This document shows, piece by piece, positions 44,198-52,006 of a DNA stretch of 64,000 nucleotides. The translations under genes and the position numbers were made by a program. The DNA lies in the NCBI RefSeq assembly GCF_024518835.1, contig NZ_JANIGO010000002.1, forward strand, positions 625,522 to 689,521. The letters are read 5' to 3'. Position 1 is the first letter of the stretch; every line of letters begins with the position of its first letter. The notes below the pieces were generated by a model. It was not told the origin of the DNA and searched no databases. It was given only the letters and a program-made list of their open reading frames with translations. The stretch comes from Limnobacter humi. Lineage in GTDB: Bacteria > Pseudomonadota > Gammaproteobacteria > Burkholderiales > Burkholderiaceae_B.

Positions 44198-46351
44198 TTA
44201 CTTCCGCTTCCACACCGTGACTTCACTCAAGGTGTGTTGGTGTTTGCGCCGCGTTTCTCGAATCACGAAAGGCACCGCATCAGGCCCCTGCACAAGCTCA
44301 AACCGTGAGCCCAGAATGTCTTTCAGACCATCCAGCGTGGTGTACGACTCACCATCTTTTTTAAATCCACCAATCCATTCAGCTCGGGGGGTGTAGTCTT
44401 CCATCCACGTGTAGGGTGAGGCCAGTACCAGCAAACCGCCCGGGTTCAGTCGTGAAGCCACATCGTCGAGAAACCGGCGGGGTGAATACAGGCGGTCAAT
44501 CAGGTTGGCAGCCAGAATCAAATCAAAACCGGTGAACTGGGCTTTCAAATTGCAGGCATCGCCTTGCCAAAACTCAACCCGCCTTGCAGTCTCTGCCAGC
44601 CCCAATTCATCCAGCCGCCGTTCGTAATAGCTCAGCAACTCTCCTTCATCCTGCAGGGTGTAGCGGATCGAACCCGTCTCAAGCAGGCGTGATCCCACCT
44701 GAATCAGCATGGCTGAGAAATCAATGCCCGTGACCTTCTCAAACACTTTGGCCAGTTCGAAACTGGAGCGGCCTGTGGCGCACCCCAAGTCCAGTGCTTT
44801 GGCGTGGCTGCCGTTGCCATGCCGGGCATGTGCTGCAACGGAAAGGTCGGCCATGGCCTTGGCAAAATTGGGAACACCAAACACTGGGTCACCAAAATGA
44901 AATTCGGCATATTGGGACACCAGCGTGTCATTTTCATAGGTAGACAAGGGGTTTACGGCGGGACTGTTGCTCATGATGTAGCGAAAACCTGCATGCTGAA
45001 AGAAGTGACGACGAAAGGCATAGCGAGACACGTGGCGGGACTGGTTGCCACACGAAATCCAGCTTCCGCCTTTGATGATGTTGTGGCGTTGATCGAATGT
45101 CGGGCTGGTGAAATCATCGTAAACGGGGTGCACCTTGAACCCGTCGAATGGATAGGTGGGTGTTTCGCACCATTGCCAAACATTGCCCACCACATCAAAC
45201 AACGGGCCATGCGCGAATTCATCGACGGGGCAACTGGAGGCCCAATGGTCGGCGTGCAGATTGGCTTGCGCGGGTGCATCATCAGGCACATCGGACAACT
45301 CCGCCAACGCATACAGGCGATGCCATTCATCTTCCGTGGGCAGACGAACTGGCAGACCGGTTTGCTGGGCCTTCCAGCGACAAAATGCGCGGGCCTCATG
45401 GCAATTGGTTTCCACAGGCCAGTTCCATGGCATGGGCGTTTCCCGGCTCAACAGGCGCAAGGCCCATGCACCTGGGCTGCTGGCGTTTCGCACCCAGAAG
45501 GTGGGGTGTTGCGCTTGGGTGAATTGCCGCCAAGCAAGGCCTTCCTCGTCCCAATAATGGTCTGTGGCGTAACCACCCGCATCCACAAACGCTTTGAATT
45601 CTTGGTTGCTGACCAAATACTGCGCCGCCTTGAAAGCGGGTACATCAGCCTGGTGTTGGCCATATTCATTGTCCCAGCCATACACTGGGTCGGTGTGCGC
45701 CCTGCCGAGGTCAACCGGGCCTGCTGGAATATCCACCCAGGTATTGACCGGCGCTGGGCCACTGGCAGAGCATGGCTGCCAGGCTGGATGTGGTTTGATG
45801 TCATGAAGGGCATGCTGGCGCATCAACACCGACGAGGTTTCCAGGTGGATCAGCTCGTGTTCAATGCCCATCAACACAATCCAGAAGGGGTCGTTCCAAC
45901 CGATGGGCACTGAAAACGGGGTGGTGCGAATCACCCGATCAATAACAGCGCGGACCTGCTTGCGGTAATCACGCACCTCGGCCACGGTGGGCCAATCGTA
46001 GTTTGCATCACCCAGGTCATCCCAACTCATTTCATCAACACCCACTGCAAACATGGATTCCAGTCGTGGGTTGATTCGCTGGCTGATTAAACCAGTCAGC
46101 AATAACTTGTTGATAAAAAATGTAGCGGTGTGCCCAAAGTAAAAGATGAGGGGATGGCGCAAAGGAATGGGCTTTTTGTAATAAGCCTCATCGCAACTCA
46201 GCAACTCAAACAGGGATTCGTAGCGGTCGAAGCTGGCATGAAAATACCGCAACAATGCGTCGCGGGTGTGTTCAACCGATGATCCGGTCAGCCGGGGTGT
46301 ACGCAGAAACAGGGGGCAGTCGTCGGGCTGAGTTTGAGCAAGGGCTTTCAT
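44198..46351 (-). CDS. ovoA: OvoA, ovothiol biosynthesis enzyme with fused methyltransferase
   Basis: The protein is 717 residues in three parts. The N-terminal DinB-like iron-binding domain has the non-haem iron motif HELIHLE (HxxxHxE, His165, His169, Glu171). The formylglycine-enzyme-like domain (about 205-470) has GNVWQWCETPTYPF and KGGSWISCGNQSRHVSRY. The C-terminal SAM methyltransferase has LDLGCATGRSSFELA near residue 519. OvoA joins Cys to His as 5-histidylcysteine sulfoxide and, through the fused domain, N-methylates 5-thiohistidine. The OvoB lyase is not adjacent. It lies directly beyond the island boundary, convergent with it. Confidence 0.92.
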   Translation of the reverse strand: MKALAQTQPDDCPLFLRTPRLTGSSVEHTRDALLRYFHASFDRYESLFELLSCDEAYYKKPIPLRHPLIFYFGHTATFFINKLLLTGLISQRINPRLESMFAVGVDEMSWDDLGDANYDWPTVAEVRDYRKQVRAVIDRVIRTTPFSVPIGWNDPFWIVLMGIEHELIHLETSSVLMRQHALHDIKPHPAWQPCSASGPAPVNTWVDIPAGPVDLGRAHTDPVYGWDNEYGQHQADVPAFKAAQYLVSNQEFKAFVDAGGYATDHYWDEEGLAWRQFTQAQHPTFWVRNASSPGAWALRLLSRETPMPWNWPVETNCHEARAFCRWKAQQTGLPVRLPTEDEWHRLYALAELSDVPDDAPAQANLHADHWASSCPVDEFAHGPLFDVVGNVWQWCETPTYPFDGFKVHPVYDDFTSPTFDQRHNIIKGGSWISCGNQSRHVSRYAFRRHFFQHAGFRYIMSNSPAVNPLSTYENDTLVSQYAEFHFGDPVFGVPNFAKAMADLSVAAHARHGNGSHAKALDLGCATGRSSFELAKVFEKVTGIDFSAMLIQVGSRLLETGSIRYTLQDEGELLSYYERRLDELGLAETARRVEFWQGDACNLKAQFTGFDLILAANLIDRLYSPRRFLDDVASRLNPGGLLVLASPYTWMEDYTPRAEWIGGFKKDGESYTTLDGLKDILGSRFELVQGPDAVPFVIRETRRKHQHTLSEVTVWKRK

Positions 46352-46433
46352 GCAGGGGAATCACAGTGTGTACTCAATCTACGGGTTTAACACACTTTTG
46401 TGACTTCACCAACCTCGCCCACGCATGCCAGCC

Positions 46434-47726
46434 CTAGACGTTGGGGTTCTGCAGCAAAATGGCCGCGCCAAGCCCACCGCCAGCACAACTGGAGACCACG
46501 GCGTACCGCTGCCCCTCTGCTTGCAAGCGATTGGCGGCCGTGCTTAGCAGCCGCATGCCCGTGGCTGCGAAGGGATTGCCCAGAGCCAGTGAGCCGCCCC
46601 AGGCGTTGAGTCGATCCATGGGCAATTGACCGGGTACCTGTCCAGCGTGGTATTCGTCCGCAAACTCTGGCCGCGCCATGCAGGCCACATTCACCAGAAT
46701 TTGGGCGGCAAAGGCTTCATGCAATTCCCACACGCCGATGTCATCCATGTGTAAACCGTGACGGCCCAATAGTTTGGGGATGGTCACTGCGGGGCCCAAC
46801 AACATTTCGGTGTTCAGGTCTTTCACAGCCGAAAATTGATAGTCCACCACCACCGCCTTGGGCGTGAGGCCCATGGACTGCGCCGCTTGCTCACTGGTCA
46901 TGAGAACAGCGGCTGAGCCATCGGTGAATCGGGATGAACCGGCAGCCGTGATCACACCCTGCGCGGTGTCGAAAATGGGTTTCATGTTGACCAGTTTGCG
47001 GTGTGTGCAGTCGGCCCGCGGGGTGTCATCGTCAGTCACGGTGGTGTTCAGGCTGGGAACATGCACCGGCACCAGTTCATCGGCATAACGGCCTGCTGCA
47101 ATAGCCGTCAAAGCTAGCTGATGGCTGCGCTCGGTGAATGCATCACAATCGGCGCGAGACACTGAAAACTTTTTCACCATGGCTTCGGCACACACGCCCA
47201 TCACTTTTTTGGTGGTGAAGTCAGTACCCTTGGGCATTTCCGGAAGCAGGTCGCGCGGGCGTAAAGTCGCTACCAGTTTGAGAATATTTTTGGCAGAAGG
47301 GTCTTGCCGCACTTTCATGGCCGCTCGTCGAATGGTCTGTGAAAAACGAATCGGGATGTCTGAGAAGCTTTCTACACCCCCAGCAATGCCAGCCTCGATG
47401 CGGCCCAGTGCAATCATGTCGCACAGGTTGGCAAAACCCACACTGGCCGATAGCCCAGCCATGGAGGTGGTGTAGGCCGGAATGGTGGCTGGCAAGCCAG
47501 CGGTGAGCATGCTTTCACGGGCAACATTGGATGTCTCGATTTCATGCAGCACGGTGCCCATGGTCACCATGCCGATGCGGCGCACATCCACACCCGTTTT
47601 ACTCACCAACCCAGCAATTGAATGGGCTGCCAGTTCGTAGGTCATCAAGGGTGAATAGGCTCCACCTGAATCCAGAAAAGGAGTGCGTGCCCCGGCCACC
47701 AACACCACTCGAGTCAAACCGCTCAT
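46434..47726 (-). CDS. Thiolase-like protein lacking the nucleophilic Cys
   Basis: The protein is 430 residues from MSGLTRVVLV. The fold is that of a FadI/HADHB-type thiolase: AGARTPFLDSGG, ALGRIEAGIAGGVESFSD, ELHEAFAAQ and the C-terminal Cys in SSCAGGGLGA are in place. Where the acyl-accepting Cys belongs (about residues 83-92) it reads AYTTSMAGLSAS, with no Cys. The usual GHP of the last motif is GNP (GGSLALGNPFAATG). It is probably not a normal thiolase; it may be a thiolase-like aldolase or condensing enzyme. It overlaps the MaoC gene by four bases. Confidence 0.8.
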   Translation of the reverse strand: MSGLTRVVLVAGARTPFLDSGGAYSPLMTYELAAHSIAGLVSKTGVDVRRIGMVTMGTVLHEIETSNVARESMLTAGLPATIPAYTTSMAGLSASVGFANLCDMIALGRIEAGIAGGVESFSDIPIRFSQTIRRAAMKVRQDPSAKNILKLVATLRPRDLLPEMPKGTDFTTKKVMGVCAEAMVKKFSVSRADCDAFTERSHQLALTAIAAGRYADELVPVHVPSLNTTVTDDDTPRADCTHRKLVNMKPIFDTAQGVITAAGSSRFTDGSAAVLMTSEQAAQSMGLTPKAVVVDYQFSAVKDLNTEMLLGPAVTIPKLLGRHGLHMDDIGVWELHEAFAAQILVNVACMARPEFADEYHAGQVPGQLPMDRLNAWGGSLALGNPFAATGMRLLSTAANRLQAEGQRYAVVSSCAGGGLGAAILLQNPNV

Positions 47727-48619
47727 GCGCCCTTCCCCAAAAAGCGGCCCACCATGTGGACACTGCCATCGCTGGCCAATAAACGAATGCCTCGCCAACC
47801 GTCAATGTCAGCGCGCTCACCCACTTGAACGCTCAAATTGGCGTTGGGCAGTGTGAGTGGCTTGATCCACCGCACGTCCAACCCAACAATGGTGTAACCG
47901 ATGTTTTGTACACACTCGAATGTGCGGGCCAGTTGACCAAAGCCATGCAAGATGAGTGTTTTGAAACGGCTGCGCCGACCCACGGCGGGCCAGGTGTGAA
48001 TGGGATTGAAATCGCCGGTGAGCATGGCGAAATTCAAGCCATCATGAAATTCAGCAGACCAACTGCCCACCGTGGTAAAGGCGGTTGCATCGTCTGTGGG
48101 TTTGTTACTTTTGCGCTGGCTGGGCTTGCCCTGCGGCACGGTGGAATAGCTGTCGATGACCATGCTCAATTCATGTTGCGCGTTCAGCACGCGAACCTGG
48201 GTGTGAATCCGCACTCGATCGGGCTCTACGCTGACATCCATCAAGCTGCCGGACAAATGAAGGGGGCGATCGCGCTCCACAGGCTTTAGAATTTCAATGC
48301 GAACACCTTGGTTGAGCAATGCCAGCAGATTGTAGGGGGCCAGCGACCCAAGATTGGCCAACAAAGGCATCGCGAAGTGACTGCAAAAATGCGCAGGCAC
48401 ATGCGCTGTGTAGCGTTCCGGATCGGCCCCGCTCCATTGCACATAGCTATCAATCAGGGCATTGGGCATGGGCTGTATGCTCTGCTCGAGATTCACTGGC
48501 AATTGCGGCAAGCTGGCAGGCCGTGTGAGTGGATTTGAATTGCGAACGGCGGCCATGCCCATGCTGCGAATATTGGCCAAGTGGTGAACAAGGTATTTGA
48601 CCGGGTAATCAAGTTGCAT
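47723..48619 (-). CDS. MaoC-like (R)-enoyl-CoA hydratase domain protein
   Basis: The protein is 298 residues with GGAG before the start. It is a double hotdog: the first half is diverged, the second carries the hydratase motif AMLTGDFNPIHTWP (Asp...His dyad) and LILHGFGQLAR. It would hydrate an enoyl-CoA or dehydrate a hydroxyacyl chain. It is coupled by ATGA to the thiolase-like gene and follows the acyl-CoA dehydrogenase, so dehydrogenation, hydration and cleavage steps are encoded in a row. Confidence 0.85.
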   Translation of the reverse strand: MQLDYPVKYLVHHLANIRSMGMAAVRNSNPLTRPASLPQLPVNLEQSIQPMPNALIDSYVQWSGADPERYTAHVPAHFCSHFAMPLLANLGSLAPYNLLALLNQGVRIEILKPVERDRPLHLSGSLMDVSVEPDRVRIHTQVRVLNAQHELSMVIDSYSTVPQGKPSQRKSNKPTDDATAFTTVGSWSAEFHDGLNFAMLTGDFNPIHTWPAVGRRSRFKTLILHGFGQLARTFECVQNIGYTIVGLDVRWIKPLTLPNANLSVQVGERADIDGWRGIRLLASDGSVHMVGRFLGKGA

Positions 48620-48660
48620 GCGGTTTACTCCAGGGTGTTGCTGTATCGGCCAAGCTTGTT

Positions 48661-49803
48661 TTACAAGCCCAATTGTTTGCCAATAATTTCATTCATGATT
48701 TCGTACGTACCACCACCAATCGAGGCGATGCGATTGTCTCTGTACAAACGCTCAACGAGCGATTCGCGCATGTAGCCCATGCCACCAAAAATCTGGACTG
48801 CTTCGTAAGTGATGAAGTCGGATGTTTTGGTGGCAAAGTTTTTGGCCATGGACACTTCCTTCAGTGCGTTTTTGCCTGCCTGCATGCGGGCTGCAACACG
48901 GTAGGTGAACTCTCGACTGGCTTCCAATTGCGTGGCCATGTCGGCAATTTTGTGGCGAATCACCTGGTGCTTGGACAGGGGTTTGCCGAAAGTCTGGCGG
49001 TTTTTGGCGTAATCGATGGCAGCATTCAAAGCCAACTCCGACATCATGTTGGCATAACACGCCAGGCCCAGACGCTCGCTCTCAAAATTGTTCATGATCA
49101 TCAGGAAGCCACAGTTTTCCTGACCAATCAGATTGCTTTTGGGCACCACCACCTGGTCGAAAAAAAGCTCAGCGGTGTCGCTGCACCACCAACCCATTTT
49201 TTTCAGGGGTTGACCTGTGGTGAAACCGGGCATGCCCTTTTCCATCAGCAACATGCTGACGCCGCCATACCCCTCGCCGCCCGTGCGCACGGCGACGGTG
49301 TAATAGTCAGCGCGAATGCCCGATGTGATGTAGGTTTTGGAACCCGAGACTTTGTAATGGTCACCACAGTCCACAGCACGGGTTGTCAAATTGGCCACAT
49401 CAGAACCGCCACCAGGCTCGGTCACAGCCAGAGAAATTATTTTTTCTCCACGCAGCACGTCGGGTACGATCCGCTGTTTCATGGCCTCGCTGCCCCATTT
49501 GGCAATGGGCGGCAGTGCAATGCCATGGGACATCAAGCTGGAAAAAAAGCCGCCGGAACCCGCGCGCAGCAGTTCCTCGGTCACCACCAGCATCATGAAC
49601 ACATCGCCTTCGGCGTTTCCTCCCAGCTCCTCAGGGTAGCCCACCCCAAGAATGCCAGCCTCACCAGCCAATGTGTACAGTTCACGGGGAAAGGTACCCG
49701 CCTCTTCCCAGTCCTGAATGCCGGGGCTGACATGGCGTTCAACAAATCGACGCACATTGCGCCGCACTTCCTCATGGGTTTCATTGAAATAGCTGGTGTA
49801 CAT
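48661..49803 (-). CDS. Acyl-CoA dehydrogenase
   Basis: The protein is 380 residues, the usual length. FAD- and substrate-binding motifs are SLAVTEPGGGSDVANL, the middle beta domain with SGSKTYITSG, KNRQTFGKPLSKHQV, and IFGGMGYMRESLVERLYRD with the likely catalytic Glu. It oxidises an acyl-CoA to the 2-enoyl-CoA and passes electrons to ETF. The chain specificity is not readable. The upstream AraC gene is the obvious regulator candidate. Confidence 0.93.
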   Translation of the reverse strand: MYTSYFNETHEEVRRNVRRFVERHVSPGIQDWEEAGTFPRELYTLAGEAGILGVGYPEELGGNAEGDVFMMLVVTEELLRAGSGGFFSSLMSHGIALPPIAKWGSEAMKQRIVPDVLRGEKIISLAVTEPGGGSDVANLTTRAVDCGDHYKVSGSKTYITSGIRADYYTVAVRTGGEGYGGVSMLLMEKGMPGFTTGQPLKKMGWWCSDTAELFFDQVVVPKSNLIGQENCGFLMIMNNFESERLGLACYANMMSELALNAAIDYAKNRQTFGKPLSKHQVIRHKIADMATQLEASREFTYRVAARMQAGKNALKEVSMAKNFATKTSDFITYEAVQIFGGMGYMRESLVERLYRDNRIASIGGGTYEIMNEIIGKQLGL

Positions 49804-50068
49804 GGCGGTCTCGATGGGTCGATGAAGGGGACTGATTAAACCTTGGGCGTGGCTAAACTGCTGAGCTGACAGATGCGGTGCAGGTGTTCAGGTGGTCGAT
49901 GAATAGTGCCCAGCCACACATCAACATGGCACTCATGCCCGGCGCTGCAGGCTTTGTGCACCAATTCCAAACTGTCGACCATGGTGGACTGCTGACCAAC
50001 AAAGGCCAAGGGCAAAGCTCGACAGCATGGGGGTAAATAGCGACACGTCGGTCTGTTTTGACCGATTG
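49804..50068 (-). other. Gap with a possible 48-codon ORF
   Basis: This 265-base gap separates the AraC gene from the acyl-CoA dehydrogenase. On the minus strand an ATG at 49982 opens a frame to a stop at 49836 (MVDSLELVHKACSAGHECHVD...) whose composition looks protein-like, and the frame stays open further upstream. No SD is seen. It may be the tail of a decayed gene. I see no convincing promoter for the dehydrogenase here. Confidence 0.3.
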
Positions 50069-51064
50069 TCAGGCCGGATGCTGACCCTGTTGACGCTGGA
50101 ACTCCTGCGGCGACATGCCGAACCAGCGCTTGAAAGCCCGGCGGAAATTGGACACGTCCTGATAACCCAGGCTGAGTGCAACCGACTCAATGCTGTGGTT
50201 GCCAGCCTGCAGGCTTATTCGCGCCTGCCGCGCCAACTCGGTGTCGCGCAACTGTTGATAGGTGGTGCCTTCGGATCGCAAATGCCGCATCAAGGTTCGG
50301 GATGACCCATGAAAATGGCGCGCCACTTGCTCACACGTCCAAATTTGACCCGGGTTGGAGCGGAGAATTTCCGTGACTCGCGCAGCCCAGCCCCGGGGCC
50401 GCTGCTGCTCCAGCAACAATTGCTCACAGCGAGCCAGCGCCAATGCATAGGTTTCCGGGTCGGCCATGGGGTTGGGCATCAGCGCCAAACCGGCGGGAAT
50501 CACAATCTGGGTTCGGGGTCGATCAAACAGACACGGCGCACGCAGGTAATGCGTGTATTCCTCGGCATACGCTGGGGCGGGGTATTCCAGCTCTATCCGG
50601 ATGGCTGGGCTGAGGCGGCCGATGATCATGCCCAAGTGGTTCACCATGGTGGTTAACACCGCCTCACAGAAAAAACGACCCACGTCGTCCAAGGGTATGG
50701 CCATTTGAACCATGACTGCGAAATGGTCTTTGCCCACCTGACCTTGCATGCGGGCAAACCCGCCGCGAATGTCATGAAACCTCTCCGTGGCTTTCCAGGC
50801 TTGGCCCAGCGTGGGCGACGATGCGATCACCGTGCCCAAAGGCCCGTGGGCCGCCAGGTGCAGGTTGGCGCCCCAGCGCAAACCCAGCGCCGGGTTTCCG
50901 CTCAGTTGTAGGGCATTGCGCACAATGGTCGCCTGCGTGTCGGCATCCATGTGGGTATTCAATTCCAGCAGGTCGTTGGGGCTTAACCGGGTGCCGCGCA
51001 GCAAGGCCAATTGCCCTTTGTGGTCCAAACCTTGTTCACGCGCCAACGTGCGGGTGTAAGTCAT
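50069..51064 (-). CDS. AraC family transcriptional regulator (OruR/ArgR-like)
   Basis: The protein is 331 residues from MTYTRTLARE; a GTG at 51091 is the alternative. The N-terminal half is an arabinose-binding-like sensor (LGLRWGANLHLAAHGPLGTVIASSPTLG). The C-terminal double helix-turn-helix has WTCEQVARHFHGSSRTLMRHL and SIESVALSLGYQDVSNFRRAFKRWFG. It probably controls the surrounding acyl-CoA cluster. The effector is unknown. Confidence 0.9.
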   Translation of the reverse strand: MTYTRTLAREQGLDHKGQLALLRGTRLSPNDLLELNTHMDADTQATIVRNALQLSGNPALGLRWGANLHLAAHGPLGTVIASSPTLGQAWKATERFHDIRGGFARMQGQVGKDHFAVMVQMAIPLDDVGRFFCEAVLTTMVNHLGMIIGRLSPAIRIELEYPAPAYAEEYTHYLRAPCLFDRPRTQIVIPAGLALMPNPMADPETYALALARCEQLLLEQQRPRGWAARVTEILRSNPGQIWTCEQVARHFHGSSRTLMRHLRSEGTTYQQLRDTELARQARISLQAGNHSIESVALSLGYQDVSNFRRAFKRWFGMSPQEFQRQQGQHPA

Positions 51065-51097
51065 TGGAAATACCACGTCACTCACCAGCACGCACCC

Positions 51098-51973
51098 TCA
51101 CGCCGTTGTGTAGGGTGCAACCCAGTCCTCAGACTCGGTCCACAGACGCTCGACCAGCGCGTCATCATCGGCTGCTGGTGAATGCCGCACCGGTTTGCAA
51201 CCGTCGTAATAAAGACCAGACTGCCCTGCCGCTTGCGGGCTGGTGGCACAGTACAGCGTGGTTTGCGCGCCCTGCTCGGGCGATATCATGAACAACTTGA
51301 TGAGTGGCTGCAAAAAGGCGGGCACACTGCGCCACACCTCGGTGGCCACCACCCCTGGGTGGAGTGCATACGCGGTGATGGCGGTGCCCTTGAGGCGTTT
51401 GGACAAACCTTTGACAAACAGCATGTTGGCCAGTTTGGCCTGGCAGTACTCCTTCAAACCGCCCGGGCTTTGAGTGGGCTGTTTGAGGCTAGCAAAGTCG
51501 ATTCCTTTGACCCGCAAATGTGCGCGACTGGAAACCACCACAATGCGCGCCGACGGTGCAGCTTGAAGCGCCTGCATCAGCAGTTGGGTCAACAGAAAGT
51601 GACCCACATGGCACACGCCAAAAGTAAGCTCAAACCCTGAGCTTGATAGCCCTTTGTTACCCGCCAAACCCGCGTTGTTGATGAGCAGGTTCAAGGGCAG
51701 GTTTTTGGCAAGAAATTGTTGGGCACAGGCGCGGACCGAATTCAAATCCCCCAGGTCCAAGGGCAAAAACTCTGCCTGGGCGGTGCCCCCGCTGCGTTGC
51801 TGGATGTCTCGCAACACCGCATCCGTTTTGGCCCGATTGCGGCAAGCCAACACCACATGGTAGCCCTGCAGGGCCAGGGTGGTGGCGGTTACCCGGCCAA
51901 TGCCGGTGTTGGCACCGGTAATGAAGGCAACTTGACCGTTGGGTGTCACGGTCTGAACAGTTTGCTGGGTCAT
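51098..51973 (-). CDS. Short-chain dehydrogenase/reductase
   Basis: The protein is 291 residues with GAAGGA upstream of the start. The Rossmann motif is AFITGANTGIGR, then INNAG and the catalytic Ser (VVVSSRAHL) and YxxxK (YCQAKLANMLF). It resembles retinol dehydrogenase/WW-oxidoreductase-like SDRs. It is NAD(P)-dependent. The substrate is not known. It lies 33 bases after the molybdopterin enzyme gene and upstream of the AraC gene, all on one strand. Confidence 0.9.
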   Translation of the reverse strand: MTQQTVQTVTPNGQVAFITGANTGIGRVTATTLALQGYHVVLACRNRAKTDAVLRDIQQRSGGTAQAEFLPLDLGDLNSVRACAQQFLAKNLPLNLLINNAGLAGNKGLSSSGFELTFGVCHVGHFLLTQLLMQALQAAPSARIVVVSSRAHLRVKGIDFASLKQPTQSPGGLKEYCQAKLANMLFVKGLSKRLKGTAITAYALHPGVVATEVWRSVPAFLQPLIKLFMISPEQGAQTTLYCATSPQAAGQSGLYYDGCKPVRHSPAADDDALVERLWTESEDWVAPYTTA

Positions 51974-52006
51974 GGCAGGAATTCCTTCAGGGTGTGGTGT
52001 TGATGA

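Noticed and set aside
50069-51064. Split of the regulator into overlapping plus-strand ORFs
   Set aside because: The plus-strand frames at 50027-51291 are shadows of the AraC and SDR genes, with no motifs of their own.
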